DNA of 64,000 nucleotides from Acheta domesticus (Eukaryota > Arthropoda > Insecta > Orthoptera > Gryllidae). Position numbers and translations under genes: made by a program. The DNA lies in assembly GCA_031308135.1 (NCBI GenBank), contig JAHLJT010009436.1, positions 163,359,681 to 163,423,680 of the forward strand, given 5' to 3'. Below, one piece after another: positions 44,590 to 56,040 of this stretch; position 1 is the first letter of the stretch, and each line of letters begins with the position of its first letter. The notes below the pieces were generated by a model. That model was not told the DNA's origin, searched no databases, and saw only the letters and a program-made list of their open reading frames with translations.

Positions 44590-44874
44590 CTATGTCCTAC
44601 GGACGTATGTCATAAGTTCTTCTACATTTATAATCTTTGACGCACTACAAAAGTTTCTCGGGCGTTTGTAGGCACTTAGAACGCCCTTTTTTATCATTAA
44701 GTTGCTCGTAGGGCAAACGCCAATGAGTGCTTCTATTTTTTGCAAAGATTTGTAGTTTTTCCAGGAATCGATTACAATTTCGTACTTGCGGGCGTTGTCT
44801 ATTGCGTTCATAATGTCTTTCTTTGTAAGTAGTATTCCTGCTGTTGGCGTCATGTACAGATGTTTAGAAGTCAT
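44590..44874 (-). CDS. Unrecognised 94-aa ORF, possibly element-encoded
   Basis: An uninterrupted frame with balanced, non-repetitive composition, unlike most frames here: LLTKKDIMNAIDNARKYEIV, SWKNYKSLQKIEALIGVCP and SAYKRPRNFCSASKII are notable segments. It ends at a normal TAG. It starts head-to-head with the piggyBac relic, 31 bp away. The phrase atgtacagatgt is duplicated at its 5' end (giving two in-frame Met codons). No signal peptide, membrane segment or domain is recognised. It could be a fragment of a viral or transposon gene or chance. Function not assigned. Confidence 0.3.
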   Translation of the reverse strand: MTSKHLYMTPTAGILLTKKDIMNAIDNARKYEIVIDSWKNYKSLQKIEALIGVCPTSNLMIKKGVLSAYKRPRNFCSASKIINVEELMTYVRRT

Positions 44875-44904
44875 GTACAGATGTCAAATTCACAGCGACT
44901 CTAA

Positions 44905-45263
44905 ATATTAGAAATTCAAGAGTTTTTGAATAATGGATCAGAACTGGATTCTTCTAGTGTGGATGACGATTTTATTTTTGGTCTGTTTCTCTATTTTGAG
45001 CAACAAAATTAGATCGAAAAGAATAATAATAATGCGAATGATTCTATTGATGAGTCTTCTCAAATTCAAAAGTTTTCATTTCCATTAAAATTCTGTGAAA
45101 CTGATAAGCAATTTGAATTACAAGAGTTTCAAAAAACCAGTGAAATAAAATTTCCTGTAAATGAAGGCTCAACTGAACTAGACTATTTTTCATAATTTTT
45201 TTCACCATTTCGAAAAATAAAGGCAGAAATAAACAAACATGCAAATGGAACTATTTCTTAACT
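44905..45263 (+). pseudogene. piggyBac transposase N-terminal relic
   Basis: One continuous plus-strand frame broken by three stop codons: LEIQEFLNNGSELDSSSVDD, then NDSIDESSQ, FCETDKQFELQEFQK, then STELDYFS, a stop, FFSPFRKIKAEINKHANG and a final stop. An acidic leader followed by xELDYFxxFF and later (E)xNKxAN is the start of the piggyBac transposase catalytic domain (DDE_Tnp_1_7). Conservation of one frame over about 360 bp despite three stops supports a true relic. Catalytic Asp residues lie beyond the preserved part. No TTAA ends could be located. Confidence 0.7.
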
Positions 45264-47045
45264 TCAACAAAATATATTTATAGTGCATCGGTATTGTTGT
45301 CGTATGAAGTTCACTGCGTTTCCCTACATATTGTGTAACATTGTTACTTTCCACAAAATATAAAATTGACACGTGTTTCTCTGAATTCCATTTTCACTAC
45401 TTACAATCAAATGAGCATAAAATACAAAAGTAAAGAGAAAAGATAATATTACAAGATTTTATCAATTTTAAACTGATATGTACAATATTTTTTTGTTTTA
45501 AAACGTTTTGAATAATATCTATATTACTCAGGCCATATGAGTTAACTACGTGGCGTATCCATCAGGATTGAATGTGTTTATCAACATATTATATACTGTT
45601 CTCTCATTTCAGAAAAGTACAAACTAGTACAAAAACAATATTTACTCAGGGGAAAATTGAATTTAAATATTGTTTACACAGCTATTACCACGAGCATTAT
45701 CGAAACGATTATACAATCACAATTCCAAATTAAATGCAATCGAACTTCAATAACGATTTTAATAATAAACAGTTTATGTAATATTACTCTGTCGTACAAA
45801 TCGTTGCCAAATCAAAATATATTTCTTTATTCACGCATGTTCAATATTTTTTCGTTTTCATTTAATAATAATTTAAATTTTGAGAAATTCAAGCACATTT
45901 TTACCATTTCAGGTATACATTGATTACGTCGAATTGCTTCTAGAAAATACCTATTTTGTGTACTTTGTATTCTGTGTTTATGATCGTCAGAGTGACTTAC
46001 AGGTTAAATAAATGTTTGAAAATAGATATTGAACATATTGCGGATAAAATATTAGAGGAGTTGACAAAGCCATGAATAAATTACTTTTCACGAAAATGTA
46101 AGGACAGGTATGAGAGATAATACGAATATAAATGTTGGTGAGTCAAAAGTGAGTCAGCTCTGACTCAAATTTTGTTGGCGTACTTTTTAGAATAGGTAAA
46201 TACAAGTGACGTTTATATTTTCACATTTGTAATATGCTATGGCCAAATGATCCGCTTTCGTTCCCATCTCGTCTCGTCACTTCATCTCTTCAAGACGATC
46301 GCTCATCTGTTCGTCTTTGTTGGTGGTATTGTGTGTTATTTTCGGCAATCGGTTATCTGGAACCTTTTTGTGTTGAAACGAGGAATTTCGAGTAAATACT
46401 CATTTGAACTTGAAGACTTCACACACAAAGTTCTTCACGTTTATGTGAATTCCTTTACACTCCATGAGTGTATATGCAAATACTGTTCTCAGAAACTGCT
46501 TTACAGTACTTTGTAGTCGTGTGCCATGTTTCATGTATATTTTCCAATTTTCATTTCCTTATAGACTTGTTGGGATATTTAAAACTTCATGGAACTTAAT
46601 CAATATTAACTTTCTGACTTTGAAGGTTTTGTGATCCGCATATACAATTTTTTCTTTCAATTTTCCTTTTTCACATCTGTTTCTCATCCTTATGATATTT
46701 TGTATCCTAGGAATAATTGCGTATAACATTTCCAACTTCTGCAGAATGCGAATTGTATGCAAATAATTTAGATAAACCTTAATTTATCCTTTCAAGGCCA
46801 TGTCTGTTGTTTATAGGATTGATATGAAGAGGTTATACATTTCAATACCCGCTAAAATTAATTTAAATTAAAAAAAGCAGTATCAAACGACAGGTGCGCA
46901 TGTAAAAGGAGATACGTCAGGTTTTTGTCCAAAATGAATATGCCAAGACATTGCGTTACTATCATTCTCTAAAGAGGTATGTGATATTTAAATTTTCCCA
47001 TTAAAAATTAATGACAATCAGCGTACGTAATGTGCCAAATTTGTA
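45264..47045. other. AT-rich spacer
   Basis: About 1.8 kb of AT-rich DNA. Frames up to 89 codons (45657-45923, 46247-46516) have AT-driven composition and no recognisable domain. Confidence 0.5.
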
Positions 47046-47515
47046 ATCGGGCGTGTGGAGGCTGACGGTGACGAAACGCAGAACTTGCGCTTGTGCCAGC
47101 CCGTGCGACGTATGCCACGGGAGGCAGAGACAATCTTCCCGGGGACGAGCGGACCGCATGCACCCTTCCGCGAGGCGCGTCGCGTCGCGTCGTTGCGATG
47201 GCACGCGGCGGTCTCTGCGGCGGACTGTGAACTCAGGACCCGCGTCGCAATCCGCGGCGGGACGCGCCAGCCAGCCCGCCTGCCAGCCGCCGCCTGCCGT
47301 CGCCGCCGCCAGACGAAACAATTCCGGCGCGCGGTTTAATCAATGGGCTGCGCTATTCGCGCCACGCCGCCCAATTGGAAACGTGGTCAGCCTCCTGGAG
47401 ACGGCCAAGCTTCATTTCGGCGCCGCCGGCATCCCAGGCGCGCGGCGCGGGAGATGGCGCAGGCGGCGGGGGCGCAGGGGGTGGAGGAAGCAGTGGCTCC
47501 ACCCTCAAAACAAAC
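47046..47515. promoter_or_regulatory. CpG island
   Basis: Very CpG-rich (for example gcgcgtcgcgtcgcgtcgtt near 47175) between AT-rich flanks. ORFs of 94-156 codons on both strands are compositional. A promoter-type island is possible. The right edge abuts dispersed family R. Confidence 0.4.
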
Positions 47516-47519
47516 ATTT

Positions 47520-48010
47520 TTAGTTAATTTGGGGGTACTTTTTGTTTATTCAAAAATTACAAAAATGTAATCTTTTTGAAAGTCCTCTCATACGATTAAA
47601 ATGCACATTTCCAGCAATTTTGTAAACACTATTCAATTTGTGAGTGTAAGTGCTTCAAATGACTTCAAATGAAGTTTTTCGAAAACTCCAAAGTTTTCTG
47701 TAACAAAGAGCTTCAAATTTTGCATTTACAATAGCGTTAAACACGATTTTCTTGAAAAAGGCTCGAAATTTTTACGGAAAATTGCCATTTAGGGGCAAGG
47801 TTAAACGTTTTTTTAATATTGTTAAAATAATAGTTTTATTGTACTATTGGGAAACCGAAAAATTAATAAAATGTCAAAAATGTAGTTTGGGGGAGGGATA
47901 GACGGCAGCTGTCAAGATTATTAGCAAGTCCGAATAGCTAGCCGAGACCAAACGAAACAGAAAACTAATACGGGAAAGTCTGTGCCATTGTTTAGCACCA
48001 CTACTTCAAA
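47520..48010 (+). repeat. Dispersed repeat family R, end segment
   Basis: Shares with 41690-42150, in order: gtgagtgtaagtgcttcaaa, gacttcaaatgaagtttttc, aaagttttctgt, gagcttcaaatt, tgggaaaccgaaaaatta, gacggcagctgtcaag, gcc-gagacc-aa, cagaaaactaatacgg, agtctgtgccatt and agcaccacta. Similarity ends abruptly after agcaccacta in both, marking a common boundary. Confidence 0.85.
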
Positions 48011-48910
48011 AATTTTGCCCCGTTGATTTAAAACATTTACTTCATTTTGATTGCAATACATCCAAGAGATATTTCAGATATAAATATACATTTTTTTGTT
48101 AAATTTCAAGCTGACAATTGGAAACAATTCATTATTTTAGAAATTTTCTGGGGATGGCAGAACTTGCGAAATGAAATATTGTAGAAGTTCGTGCACACGG
48201 ATAAGGGAAAGGTGGTGGAGGTGACTACTGTCACTTACGATGTCCATCGAGAGAAGTGATCGTCGCCACGTGGTGAAAGGGGCATGGAGAAACCGAAGGG
48301 ATGAACGAGATGAAGTAGTGGCGACGACGAAAGCGATGTTTGAGGGGACGGAGCGGGAAATGGGTTCAAAGAAGAAATGTTGGCAAAAGTAATGGCTTCG
48401 CACATGAGGGGGGTGAGATACATTTTTTTATTTATTGAATTTTTTACAGATACAGATAATACAATTAGTGATGGAAAGGTGAAAGAATGAAACACAGGAA
48501 AAGGGGAATTAGAGGAGAAATGGCGTTGTTTACCGCAACTTTTACATGAACTGGCCAGGGATCTAATCCGCGCCCCAGCGGTCGACGGCGTATGCACTGG
48601 CAATTACTTTTCGAGGCTAACCCAAGAATGCGACGAATCAAAGTTGGAAGCATTGAAAAAGAACGCAATGCCGACTGGAAGAAAGAAGGTGTAACTGAAT
48701 GAAAAGATTCTCGTAATGATGCCAGTGGAGAAATAGATGACAATCTGATAATGAACATTAAAATATGTAATGTATTAGAAATGGGCTGTAAATATGATAC
48801 ATAATTCTTTCTCTCGAATCTAATTTATTCATGTTTCATTGACCCGTGTAGTTCATTTTCATTCTATCGCCGAGCATTTTTCCTGATTCTTCTGTTCTCA
48901 CGTACGTTGA
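48011..48910. other. Spacer
   Basis: AT-rich with a GC-richer patch (48180-48400). Overlapping frames of 88-122 codons on minus have no recognisable motif. Confidence 0.45.
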
Positions 48911-48911
48911 T

Positions 48912-49425
48912 ACGTGATTCCGGGCGGTTTAATTGCTAACGTCATTAGACACGTCAATGTAGTGCATGTTTTTTCCTCGGAAGGTGGCGGTGAACTTCCC
49001 GCTGGATGGTGAGTTCCGGCGCCAATCTACGTAAGCTAGCTGAGTTTTTCCCAACCAGGTATCTCCCCATCAGCGGGGCACCGCCCCAGCCGGGACAAGG
49101 CTCTCCTGACCGGACTCTCGGCTTGTGTGGTAGTGTAGACCATGTAAGCGTGTATGTAAGGGGAGAGGATAAGACAAGGAAGGGGAAGAAATGATCGTGC
49201 ATGGTCCGTGGTCCGTTTGTTATGGTACTGCTCCGGCATTCGCCTGGTGTTGATGGGAGAAACCACAGAAAACTACCGATGAGAGGAGCCGGTCACTAGA
49301 ATTCTCCTCCTGACAGCGGTTGAATTCGACCTAGCTCTTTAGCTTGTTTCGAAAGTCCTGCCAGCGTCGGAACTCGAAACTAGGACCTCCTGGTCAGAGG
49401 CATGGAGTGCCAATAACGTAAGAGC
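48912..49425 (-). mobile_element. SINE family A, near full-length copy
   Basis: The minus-strand head gcctctgaccaggaggtcct and agtttcgagttccgacgc is followed by the body blocks gaattcaaccgctgtcagg, tagttttctgtggtttctcc, caggcgaatgccggagcag and ggaccacggaccatgcacg. The tail includes gtctaatgacgttagcaatt and ccgcccggaatcac. Confidence 0.9.
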
Positions 49426-49570
49426 ACACGTCTGTCATTGTTCGAGTAAATCATTGAGCATAGCGGCGGCGGGGCCGTTCGGCAAACGCGGGTGTCGTAG
49501 GGTAGGGGCGCACGGGGGGCGGGGAAGCGCCAGTGCGTTGTTCGCGACGCGAGGGGTGTCGCCCGCATGC

Positions 49571-50362
49571 GGAGGTGACGCGGCCGGCTGGGCGGGGGAG
49601 GGGACCGGGAAGGCGTTTGCGGCCGAGAGGTTGGGAGAGGGGAGCGGGGAGGTGTCGCGGCCGAGGGGTTGGGGGAGGGGAGTGGGGTGGCTTTGCGGCC
49701 GAGAGGGCGTGGAAAGGGGAGCGAGGAGGCCGTGCGGCCGAGAGTTTGGGGGAGGAGAGCGGGGTGGTGTCGTGGCCGAGGGGTTGGGGGAGGGGAGCGG
49801 GGAGGTGTCGCGGTCGAGGGGTTGGGGGAGGGGAGCGGGGAGGTATCGCGGCCAAAGAGGTGGGGGAGGGGAGCGGCCGAGAGGGCGTGGGAGGGAAGCG
49901 GAGAGGCGTTGCGGCCGAGAGTTTGGGGGAGGAGAGCGGGGAGGTGTCGCGGCCGAGGGGTTGGGGGAGGGGAGCGGGGAGGTTACGCGCCCGAAGCGGT
50001 GGGGGCGGGGAGCGGGGAGGTGTCGCGACCGGTGGGGCAGGGGAGGGGAGCGGCCGAGAGGGCGTGGGAGGGGAGCGGAGAGACGTTGCGGCCGAGAGTT
50101 TGGGGGGAGAGCGGGGAGGTGTCGCGGACGAGAGGTTGGGGAGGGGAGCGGGGAGGTGTCGCGGCCGTGGGGTTGGGAGAGGGAGCGGGGAGGTGTTGCG
50201 GCCGACAGTGCGTGGGAGGGGAGCGGGGAGGCCGTGCGGCCGAGAGGTTGGGTGAGGATAGCGGGGAGGTGTCGCGGCCGAGGGGTTGGGGGAGGGGAGC
50301 GAAGAGGTGTCGCGGCCGAGGGAGCGGGGGAGGGGAGCGGGGAGGTGTTGCGGCGAGGGCCG
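49571..50362. repeat. GC-rich minisatellite, unit about 39 bp
   Basis: About 20 diverged units built from gaggtgtcgcggccgagg, ggttgggggag and gggagcgggga. Unit length varies slightly, and variants such as gagagggcgtgggag alternate with ggggttgggggag. ORFs of 240-383 codons on both strands are artefacts of a stop-free GC-rich repeat. Confidence 0.92.
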
Positions 50363-51300
50363 GAAGCGGGAGTCCAGGGGGGAGGCGACTGCGGCATCTT
50401 CGGCCGCACGTGGATCGCGGCATGGGGTGGAGCGGAGAAGGAATGGGGGTGGGGGGCGGGGCGCTGCTCGAACGTGATGGAGGGCCGCCCGCGCCGCGTG
50501 TCTCTGGTCGAGGGGCCCATTAGTCGCGGTCGCAGGGAGCGAAGGCGGGCGGCCGGCCGGAGATGAGATGGACGGACACGCCGAAGGACAGGGTGGGAAC
50601 ATAGCGATGGTTCGGCGACGGGAGTCGAGATGGGATCAGGAATGATACGTTATGTTTTGGGAGATTAATGTAACCTGATAGACTTTAGACTTGGATACAT
50701 TTTATAGGGAAAAAAGAGTGTCTTATACTTCAAAGTAAAGAGGTTTTGAAGAATAAATTTTTGAAAACAAAATGTAATGAATGTGATCTTATAAAAATAT
50801 GTGAAATTGTCAGTTTTATAAAAGTTTACCTAAGGCTAAGAGGCGTACTGCGATACAAGAGTTGGAAAAGACACAGAAGAGTGTGAAGAGTGTATGTGAT
50901 CATAAAGACGGGACTCTCAATGAAAATATATTGATTAAAGGTGTCATGCGAATAATACACGCATCTTGACGTCTCCTCAACTAACAATCGCATTCATGGA
51001 TATGTATAATTATATCCTTTAATATTGTAATTGGCAAAAGCTGTCCATTGCATTTATTATACAAGAATCGTGTTCTTACATAACAACGGCGATACAGTTG
51101 TATCTACCAGATTTATTCAGAAATAAGAATGATTTAGGATCTGTAATATTACAAAATGAAGTTCATTTGATCCCCGCACTCCTTTATATTCAACAACTTG
51201 ATAAGAGCATTTTGATATTTCACATGATTTTAAAGATTTTTACGTTATCCAAATTCGTAAGCGCGCCAGTTTTGTAAAAGAGCATTTGAGCCATCGATCT
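50363..51300. other. GC-rich tail of the array, then AT-rich spacer
   Basis: 50363-50640 is CpG-rich; 50640-51300 is AT-rich without recognised features. Confidence 0.45.
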
Positions 51301-51770
51301 GTGTGTAATTTTGCGCCCTCTTTCACGCGCGTGCCGAGGCGCGCGAGCGCTGATGCCCGTGTCGTGACACGCGTGTCGTCATGTCGTGATGCGCGTGCTC
51401 GTCGCAAGGGGCGAGTCGAGCGGTCGAGGGAGGGGGGAGTGGGGCAGTAGGGAATCTGTGGATCGCCGAGTGGAGGGGGGAGAGGAGAGGGGAGAGGGGA
51501 AGGCCGCGGTCGCTGAGAACGCGCGCGCGCTCCGGCACGCTCTCTAATATACGGCTTTATTAACGGGAGATATGTCGCCGACACGCCGTCACTCGCCGCG
51601 TCTCCTCGTCTCATCTCGTCGCGTCGCTCCTCGCCTCTGCTTGCGTCGTCTCGCTTCGGCAGCCGACGGTCAATCCCCCTTCGCCTCCCCAGATTCCGCT
51701 GGTAGTCCCTGGTTCGAACCTCAGGCACGCGACGTCGCTCTCGGGAGAGTCTCGCTGTACAGTAATCAGC
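51301..51770. other. GC-rich block
   Basis: CpG- and G-rich DNA with gagtggaggggggagaggag near 51470 and a cgcgtctcctcgtctcatct stretch. A B-box-like ggttcgaacctcag at 51712-51725 lacks an upstream A box, so no tRNA is called. Confidence 0.4.
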
Positions 51771-52970
51771 CCTTAGAATACATCCATCAATCGAACTACC
51801 TCAAGATGAAGGAATGGAGAATCGAAGTAAATGTTGAATTAGGTTTCATAATCGTATTTCTGGGGTGTGTAATCGCGAATTTTCAAAAACAAAATCGTGA
51901 GGGCTAACTAGAAGATCAATATAATGAGATTTTCATTGCCTTATTAATGTTACGTCACTTGGCCCGTTTCATGCAGCGTTGATATTGGCATGTAACCACT
52001 ATTACGTATAATCTTTTCCCTTGGAATTCGTGTTAATGAGGGTTTACTGTATTTCAATGTTTCAATGAGTCTTTTCCTCGAAGTATTATAGATTTGTATG
52101 TCTCGTGTTCAATAAGTTTATGTTGGTTTTTGTATTTTCGTTTGCCACTACATTGACATGGATTAAAATGAATTTTATATTAAACTACGGAGAAAATGTT
52201 CAATTTTCTTTATTATGAAATGAACGCAAGCTTTGTGAAATATGTCGCAAATTCGTAGAAATAATGTCTGGAAGGATTTTTAAGTATAAGTTTTGAAGAA
52301 CAGAATTGTAGACGAGTGCACTGGAATAAGCATTTTAGGTATAAGTGAGGCAGCCTGGCAAGGTCTATAGAAAATTACCAAATAATGATAGCATCAAATT
52401 GTACGAGCGTCTGTTTGGCAAGGCCTCTTTTAATTGAGTAACTTTAATTCATTTTATGACTCGTATTCTTCCATTATTGGGAAACAAAGGGAAAGGAGGA
52501 CATAATAAAAAGCGATACACTCTCACGTGACACGCTTATGAAAAAATAATCTCGAATGCCGCTTAAAATGTGGACAAGCACGTCCGTCACTTCGGTTGAC
52601 GTAACGCAATTCCGTGGGGGGGAAGATTCAGTTGTGCACCACGCAGGATGCTTCTGTCCCGCAATTTGCTGGATTCTCTTCTGGCGCGTCAACAAAAAAG
52701 GGGCAGGAGATTACCTGCAAAGCCAAACATTGACCTCCGGGCACCGCACCCGAGCAGGGGTGGGAGACAGGGTGACTGGCGTGGGGTGTGGGGCTGCGGA
52801 GGCAGAGCCGGTCACACCCAATGGAGGGTGGTGGGGGTTGTGGTGACGGAGAAGGCACTGGACGAAAGGCACCCCCGATGAAAGCGAATGCGAGTGTGAG
52901 GGCAGGGGGTGGATGTAGTGTCTGTCGCAATCATCGCGGCTGCGGAAGAGGAAACGGTAGCTGAGGGGGT
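51771..52970. other. Spacer
   Basis: AT-rich to about 52550, then GC-richer with GT-rich phrases (ggtgactggcgtggggtgtg). No gene recognised. Confidence 0.45.
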
Positions 52971-52979
52971 GTGGCCTTG

Positions 52980-53060
52980 GTGGAGACTGCAGTTGTGCGG
53001 TAGTGGAGACTGCAGTGGTGCGGTAGTGGAGAGTGCAGTGGTGCGGTAGGCGGCGGAAGC
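52980..53060. repeat. 23-bp minisatellite
   Basis: Three and a half units of gcagtggtgcggtagtggagact. Confidence 0.85.
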
Positions 53061-53185
53061 GGTGCCAGAGGTAGAATAGTTAGAAGTGTAGGCAGTAGCG
53101 GTGGCGGATATCGCGGCACTGGTAGTTTTGGCGAAAGTGGCGGTGATGGTAGAGCTGGCAGCGGTGTGTGGGGGAGCCAGAGGGG

Positions 53186-53312
53186 CCAATGGGGACCATG
53201 GGGACCATGGGGACCCAGGGGAGACCCAGGGGAGATCCAGGGGAGACCCAGGGGGAGATCCAGGGTACACCCAGGGGGACCCAGGGGGTCCCAGGGGGGC
53301 GCGGGGACCCAG
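53186..53312. repeat. G-rich short tandem repeat, about 11-12 bp
   Basis: Units of ggggacccag/gggagatccag/gggagacccag repeated about ten times with variation, flanked by GC-rich sequence with ggtggcggtgatggtgatgg near 53350. The low-complexity frames here are not annotated. Confidence 0.85.
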
Positions 53313-53989
53313 ACGTTGGGGGCGGTGGAGGAGGCGGCAGTGGTAGCAGAGACGGTGGTGGCGGTGATGGTGATGGCGGCGTCGGTCGAACCGCTCTCGC
53401 GCCGTAAGCGGATTGCAGACTTGTCAGTGGCAATCACATTAAATCGCAGCGCTGAGTTGATTGCCGGCCCGATTTCGCTGCGAAACGTCGTCCAGCTCTT
53501 TCCATCGTCTCCGCTACTCTTCTTTGTCACCGTCACCACCATTTCAGCGCTACCTCGAATCCTTGTATACGTGCAGCCACCTCGTATTCTCGTTAGCTAC
53601 AGTTCTACCAATATCCTGTCTTGGACAATCTAAACCTCATATAATTTGTTACGAATGAATCATATTTTTCTCTGGTTTGTGATTTTCTATTTGCGTCTTC
53701 TGCCCTTGTCTGGTAGAGATATTTGAGAATGAATATTTTTATTTTTTCTCCCAATGCTCACGCTCTTGTTTACCCTACCACCCATCACTTCTGCCTAGCA
53801 TACCTCTCCGGATTCAGTGAAGCCTTATCACAAAGATTAACTTTTCTCATAATACTGTGAATATCAAAGACATATTTACCGACATGTACTTACTTGTATA
53901 GATACGTTTATACAAAGTACACACGCAGTACATGTATGCTACGTATACGCATAGACGTACTATGAGCTATGTAAAGCAATGGAAAAACA

Positions 53990-54620
53990 TTTTCGAAAGT
54001 TCAACGGAAATACCCGTTTTGCGGTCTCTCCGTCCGTTTGTGAACAACTGTGGTACGTAACTATTCGTAGGATTTTTTTCAAAATAAGCATTTGTCGGTC
54101 AATCTTTCCCAATCCAATCCCACCCTTCTCCAAGTCCTTGCAATTTTGAAAATCATTCCTTAAATTTTGGAGGCTCCCGGGGCGTTTTCAATTTTTTCAT
54201 CAATAGCACCAAATGTTTTTCTTCAAATTACTTGCCAGAGCAGAGTGAAATATATTCATAAAGATGGCATGGGTCCAATTTTCAGTCAGAGATTTGCTCG
54301 GCATCTTTAGAATTTACAAGATTGAATATAGCAATTTTTTCAAATGGATTTTTTCCACAAATAATTCATTAATTAACGTCATGGGCATATTTTGAAGATT
54401 TTAATAGTTTTCCTGTAATTTTGGTTGAAATATGGTCAATATTAAAAAACATTTTGTAACAAGATTTTCCTTAAAAAACTAAACAATTTTTCTTCAAATT
54501 TTTCTCTCGGATAGTCCAAAGTTCCGTAAAAGAAGTGGCCTAGGTCCCATTTTCGTTTGTCTTTCTGATTTTTTTGAAAATTTCAATTCAAAAATTCGGT
54601 GTGTACCTACAACTACAATA
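53990..54620 (+). repeat. Dispersed repeat family R, diverged copy
   Basis: Starts with ctctccgtccgtttgtgaac (compare gtccgtctgtgaacac near 40820), then ggatttttttcaaaat, aagatggcatgggtccaatt (compare aaggtggcataggtctgatt near 41037) and ends with ctacaactacaatattgaag. The next base run leads directly into the 18-bp array. Confidence 0.6.
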
Positions 54621-54668
54621 TTGAAGATGGAGATACATGCGGAATGCATCACAGAGCGGAACAGAATT

Positions 54669-55592
54669 ACTGCCCGGAATAGCATCACTGCCTGGAAAAA
54701 CATCACTGCCTGGAAAAACATCACTGCCCGGAAAAACATCACTGCCCGGAAAAACATCACTGTCCGGGAAAACATCACTGCCCGGAAAAAACATCACTGC
54801 CCGGGAAAACATCACTGCCCGAATACATCACTGTCCGGGAAAACATCACTGCCCGGAATACATCACTGCCCGGAATACATCACTGCCCGGAATACATCAC
54901 TGCCCGGAATACATCACTGCCCGGAATACATCACTGCCCGGAATACATCACCGCCCGGAATACATCACTGCCCGGAATACATCACTGCCCGGAATACATC
55001 ACTGCCCGGAAAAACATCACTGCCCGAAAAAACATCACTGCCCGAAAAAACATCACTGCCCGAAAAACATCACTGCCCGGAAAAACATCACTGCCCGGAA
55101 AACATCACTGCCCGGAAAAACATCACTGCCCGGAAAAACATCACTGTCCGGAAAAACATCACTGTCCGGAAAAACATCACTGCCCGGAAAAACATCACTG
55201 CCCGGAAAAACATCACTGCCCGGAAAAACATCACTGCCCGGAAAAACATCACTGCCCGGAAAAACATCACTGCCGGAAAAACATCACTGCCCGGAAAAAC
55301 ATCACTGCCCGGAAAAACATCACTGCCCGGAAAAACATCACTGCCCGGAAAAACATCACTGCCCGGAAAAACATCACTGCCCGGAAAAACATCACTGCCC
55401 GGAAAAACATCACTGTCCGGAAAAACATCACTGCCCGGAAAAACATCACTGCCCGGAAAAACATCACTGCTCGGAAAAACATCACTGCCCGGAAAAGTAT
55501 CAATGCCGGAAAAACATCATTGCCTAGAAAAGTATTAATGCCCGGAAAACTATCACTGCCCGGAAAAGCCTCTCTGTCCGGAAAGCATCACA
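54669..55592. repeat. 17/18-bp minisatellite (cactgcccggaaaaacat)
   Basis: About 50 units. The 18-bp form cactgcccggaaaaacat dominates; a block of 17-bp units cactgcccggaatacat lies at about 54850-55010. Each unit has CCCGG next to an A-rich tract. The frame is open because neither unit contains a stop in the frames used; the KTSLPG, HHCPEK and ARKNIT repeats are artefacts. It starts exactly at the edge of a family R copy. Confidence 0.96.
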
Positions 55593-55699
55593 ACCCTAAC
55601 TACAGCTCCAAGATCACCCATCCGAAAAAACTAGCGTCATCCCTAATAATTTCCAAAGCTGCCGCCATTTCCGCTGCAAGCTCTCACGATACCGTCCTC

Positions 55700-56040
55700 A
55701 CAGTTTCCATCAGCCTCCTACCAGGCGCAGCCAGGATTACCCTCACCCCTCGCTCCGGCGGGAGGGATGCGCGGTTTGGCGTGGGGCGTGGCGCGGAGCG
55801 GAGTGGCGGCGTCCTGCTCCGCTCTGCCGGAAAGGCAACGCCAGCTGCGCGGCGTCCGACGCTCAATCTCTTTAGCCGCGGTATCACTGTTGTCGATCCC
55901 TGCGATAGGTGGTGTCGCTGCGAAAAAGCGGAATCCGGCTTCCAATAACTGTGTCAGCTGCCGCGGCCTCACACGCAACGCGCCGCCACGCCGCACCGCC
56001 ACGCCGCACCGCCCGCCCCAGAGGGGTTGGTGGATGGCCA
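55700..56040. other. CpG-dense block
   Basis: CpG-rich DNA just right of the 18-bp array (for example gcgtggggcgtggcgcggag near 55778 and cgccgccacgccgcaccgcc near 55980). ORFs on both strands, up to 142 codons, have no recognisable domain. Confidence 0.4.

Noticed and set aside
45044..45244. 66-codon minus-strand ORF
   Set aside because: Antisense shadow of the piggyBac relic.
49435..50602. ORFs up to 383 codons on both strands (Pro/Arg/Ser-rich and Gly/Arg/Glu-rich)
   Set aside because: Artefacts of the GC-rich 39-bp array; both strands are open in several frames.
51700..51740. B-box-like ggttcgaacctcag as a tRNA
   Set aside because: No A box at proper distance and no cloverleaf that I can fold.
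54621..55538. ORFs of about 300 codons with KTSLPG, HHCPEK, ARKNIT repeats
   Set aside because: 18-bp array; HHC motifs are not zinc fingers because spacing and sequence are fixed by the DNA unit.
54669..55592. CRISPR-like appearance of direct repeats
   Set aside because: No unique spacers; units are contiguous, and the genome is eukaryotic.
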